Shown here in pieces: positions 61,648 to 64,000 of a DNA stretch of 64,000 nucleotides (position 1 is its first letter; every line of letters starts with the position of its first letter). Source of the DNA: Paenibacillus woosongensis (GTDB lineage: Bacteria; Bacillota; Bacilli; Paenibacillales; Paenibacillaceae); assembly GCF_030122845.1 (NCBI RefSeq), contig NZ_CP126084.1, positions 682,001 to 746,000 of the forward strand, read 5' to 3'. The position numbers and the translations under genes were made by a program. Under the pieces are notes generated by a model. That model searched no databases. It worked only from the letters and a program-made list of their open reading frames with translations, and had not been told where the DNA came from.

Positions 61648-64000
61648 TGATCAGGCAGAAGCTGGAGCAGTTCGCCGCTGACTATGACCGGGCGGAGGAG
61701 TGCAGCACGGGCCAGGGCGACGACCAGAGCAGCATTCATTATCCCGCAGTATTTCTGTTTATAGGCGACAAGAGCAAAGAAGCCGTTGAACCGATCATGC
61801 AGATGAACGAGAAAAAATGGGAGAACAGCGAGGGCCTGATCTACATTCACGTCGGGGCGAAGGATGGTCCTGCCGCTGGCCCGGCGGGGATACCGGGTGG
61901 GGCCGGCTTAAACAAGTCCGCTGCTCCTTCCTCACCACGTATGCTGCATTATCGCGTTCCGGTCACGGTAGAGGAGGGCGCGGCAGCGCCTGCCGCGCGC
62001 CGCGACATTTATCGGCAGTTCTATGAGGAGGCCGGAAGCCTGCCGGCGCTGAACCGGGTGCTGCGGCAGGCCAGCGGCGCTCTCGCCGAGTATGGGAGGC
62101 TGTACCCGTCCTTTGACCGGGTCCGCCTCTCGATCATTACGCGGGTCGATGACCCGCTTAATGTGTTTGTCCCGGAAATCTCGCTTCTGGCTGAAGCGAT
62201 TTTCCGGCAGTCGTTCAAGGCGGTGCAGCTTGATCTTTACGCCTTGATCAGCGAGCGCGAGAGCGCGGAGGCTTTTGGCTACAGCAGCTCGTTGGGCGTG
62301 GCGTTTCTCCGCGAGCTGGAGCTGATGCAGGATTCGAATTACGAGTTCAGCGCACCGCTTCACGTAACAGAGGACGGGATTTCGATTCCGGTTACCCATT
62401 CGCCGTCCCCGCTGTTCGATCTTGTCTACGTGCTGTCGGACCGGGATGAGCGGGGAATCGCTTCGTTGAACGGCATGCAGAGCTGCTACGAGATCATCTC
62501 GCATATCAGTCTGCTGAAGAACAGGCATCAGAAGGAACAGGCCTGGGGTGCGAACAACCCGGCTTACAATAATACTTCGTTCAAGAACAATATCATGACG
62601 GAATCGGGGCGTCAGGGCTTAGTTTCCGCCGGGTTATCCCGAGTGAAACGGCCGAACCAGTCCATCGCCCTTGCCGTACTCTATCACTTCTACCGCGGTT
62701 TGCTGGAGCGGATGAAGCAGGAGCCGCCGCTGACTGCCGCCGAGAAGCTGAGCTTCTTCGGTCTGGATGGGGCCGCTCTGGAGCGGGCAACGGCCGGTAT
62801 GCTGCCTCCTGAGGAAGGCTTGAGTGAGATGCATGGCCTGATGACGAACGATGTCAGCTACGGGGCCGTGCGCAAGCTGTCGCTGAAGGAGGCGGAGGAG
62901 ACGCTGTTCGGCGGCGGCGGTGAGGCGTTCTTCCGCCGCAACTTCGAGGAGGAAGCCGCTCGCCATTTGAAGGAATTTGAGGCGGCCAAATGGCTCGATC
63001 AGGCAGTGACGCGTTCGCTTGAACAGCGGCCGGATGTGCAAATCTATGCTTTGGCCGCCTGGACGGGCGACGGGGACGGAGATGCGGGCGTTGCCGCCCA
63101 CCTGCTAGGCAGCCGCCGTGAAGCGGAGCTGCTGCTGGCATCGGCAAAGGCCGAATTGGAGCAGTTCCGCCAGGGCCGGGTGGAGGAGCAGTCTTTTCCG
63201 CGCGTTCCGCTCATGGACCGGCATAATTTACGCAGCCTGATCCGCTATTTGTTCGACAATGTGTATTCGCGCAAGCGGGATATTCTGCTGCTGGAGACGC
63301 GGCTGAAGCTCATCGCGAAGCTGGAGGATGTGCTGCAGGAGCTGCACGGCCGATACCGCGCCGAGATTGCGCAGCTGGAGTCGCTGGAGCGTGAGCTGCG
63401 CGATACGGCGCTGGGCAGCATCAGGACGGCGGACGATTATATCGGCCAGAACATCATGGAGTATTACGAGCGGGTGACTGCCGATTTGATGGAGCAGTGG
63501 GAAGCGAAGCGGGGACGCCATGCGTTTTTTGCCGAGGGAGCACTCGGCGATTCGCGCCGCTTGATGGAGAACGGTCCGGAAGGGCTGGCGGATCGGCTGA
63601 TCGAGGTCTGCAAGCAGACGATTCTGGCCTCGCCGCTGTTCAAGCGGACGTTCGAGGAAGAGCTGCTGCAGCGGGCCAATGTGACGGTCGAGTACGGCAA
63701 CAAGACGGTTCTGACCAAGGAGGAGCTGTTCAAGAAGCTGTACCGCATTCTGGAGGACAACGCCGCGATCCAGGTTCGCTTGTACGATTACACGCAGGAG
63801 CACCGCTACGAGGAGAAGTACGTGTTCGGCGACTATACGAGCGAGCTCGTGCGCCATATTTTCCAGGCAGACGAGACGTCGCGAATTTACAAGCTGGGCT
63901 GTGTGCACGAACAAAGAAGCAGCGGCCTGGAGAAGCTCAATTTGATGGGCGGCTTCCACATTGAGGACTTGATGTATTACCTAAATGGAAAAGTCTATTA
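61647..64000 (+). CDS. Large protein of unknown function, third gene of the VWA-tubulin operon (3' end outside window)
   Basis: An open frame of at least 784 codons that runs off the window. It starts MIRQKLEQFAADYDRAEE at an ATG sharing a base with the tubulin-like stop, so it is translationally coupled. The visible chain is soluble and mostly helical, with YPAVFLFIGDKSKEAVEP early on, a Gly/Pro/Ala-rich loop near residues 75-95, LYPSFDRVRLSIITRVDDPLNVFVPEI, LFDLVYVLSDRDERG, and a C-terminal coiled region (LLETRLKLIAKLEDVLQEL). I do not recognise a family. The alternation of beta strands and the IITRVDDP/YVLSD pattern suggest a Rossmann-like N-terminal domain. It is presumably a partner of the GTPase. 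Confidence 0.8.
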   Translation, partial: MIRQKLEQFAADYDRAEECSTGQGDDQSSIHYPAVFLFIGDKSKEAVEPIMQMNEKKWENSEGLIYIHVGAKDGPAAGPAGIPGGAGLNKSAAPSSPRMLHYRVPVTVEEGAAAPAARRDIYRQFYEEAGSLPALNRVLRQASGALAEYGRLYPSFDRVRLSIITRVDDPLNVFVPEISLLAEAIFRQSFKAVQLDLYALISERESAEAFGYSSSLGVAFLRELELMQDSNYEFSAPLHVTEDGISIPVTHSPSPLFDLVYVLSDRDERGIASLNGMQSCYEIISHISLLKNRHQKEQAWGANNPAYNNTSFKNNIMTESGRQGLVSAGLSRVKRPNQSIALAVLYHFYRGLLERMKQEPPLTAAEKLSFFGLDGAALERATAGMLPPEEGLSEMHGLMTNDVSYGAVRKLSLKEAEETLFGGGGEAFFRRNFEEEAARHLKEFEAAKWLDQAVTRSLEQRPDVQIYALAAWTGDGDGDAGVAAHLLGSRREAELLLASAKAELEQFRQGRVEEQSFPRVPLMDRHNLRSLIRYLFDNVYSRKRDILLLETRLKLIAKLEDVLQELHGRYRAEIAQLESLERELRDTALGSIRTADDYIGQNIMEYYERVTADLMEQWEAKRGRHAFFAEGALGDSRRLMENGPEGLADRLIEVCKQTILASPLFKRTFEEELLQRANVTVEYGNKTVLTKEELFKKLYRILEDNAAIQVRLYDYTQEHRYEEKYVFGDYTSELVRHIFQADETSRIYKLGCVHEQRSSGLEKLNLMGGFHIEDLMYYLNGKVY

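Noticed and set aside
1-64000. Insertion sequences and tRNA or rRNA genes
   Set aside because: No transposase motif, terminal inverted repeats with target duplications, or tRNA/rRNA-like sequence was found on reading both strands.

Overview
The window looks like a chromosomal segment of a Paenibacillus-type Bacillota (moderate-to-high GC, strong AGGAGG ribosome binding sites, GTG/TTG starts, lysine-exporter/MocR, CsoR/CopZ, YcnI/YcnJ, YdjO, CcdC and PspA/PspC homologues, a qoxABCD quinol oxidase). No rRNA, tRNA, complete insertion sequence or CRISPR array was seen. The assignment to the genus is an inference from gene content.

Layout. 1-9.7 kb: flotillin-like gene end, a frameshifted lincosamide nucleotidyltransferase-like gene, the envelope-stress pair pspC-pspA, a flavodoxin-type reductase, glycerophosphodiesterase plus MFS transporter, the copper genes ycnI-ycnJ, and diaminopimelate dehydrogenase. 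9.7-11.2 kb: a gene-free zone of microsatellites, 44-bp, 39-bp and 14-bp tandem repeats and one copy of a dispersed palindromic repeat. 11.3-15.1 kb: qoxABCD. 15.3-23.1 kb: a tight operon for a spike-like toxin delivery module (DcrB/EagR-like protein, VgrG-like protein, pentapeptide-repeat protein, Imm11-like protein, DUF4280 PAAR-like protein, a 990-residue VgrG-toxin fusion and a probable immunity gene), with no tube or sheath genes in the window. 23.1-24.9 kb: debris of a related toxin cassette that has cut into an XRE regulator, plus small genes.

25-38 kb: csoR-copZ with a clear operator, a frameshifted lipoprotein, divergent mocR/lysE, nitroreductase, TatD hydrolase, cold-shock genes, a two-component system divergent to an ABC-2 exporter (Lnr-like), ccdC, an Rrf2 regulator and a phosphogluconolactonase-like gene. 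39.6-44 kb: second copy of the palindromic repeat, then a sulfate uptake operon (sbp-cysT-cysW-yezD) with a good promoter and a 230-nt leader. 44-52.6 kb: a membrane protein, a broken DUF421 gene, acetyltransferase, TauE/SafE exporter with DUF1634 partner, NAD(P)-binding protein, NAD(P)H-hydrate repair enzyme, SDR with a His/Met-rich head, FMN reductase.

53.2-64 kb: two divergent operons that I think form one system. Leftward: a 49-residue membrane peptide, a zinc-ribbon membrane protein and a 605-residue anchored protein, all translationally coupled. Rightward: a membrane-anchored von Willebrand A protein, an 1129-residue tubulin/FtsZ-like GTPase and a large unknown protein that runs off the window end. 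This and the spike-toxin island are the most interesting parts of the window.

Three genes carry inactivating lesions (two single-base homopolymer shifts, one internal deletion); sequencing error cannot be excluded for the first two.
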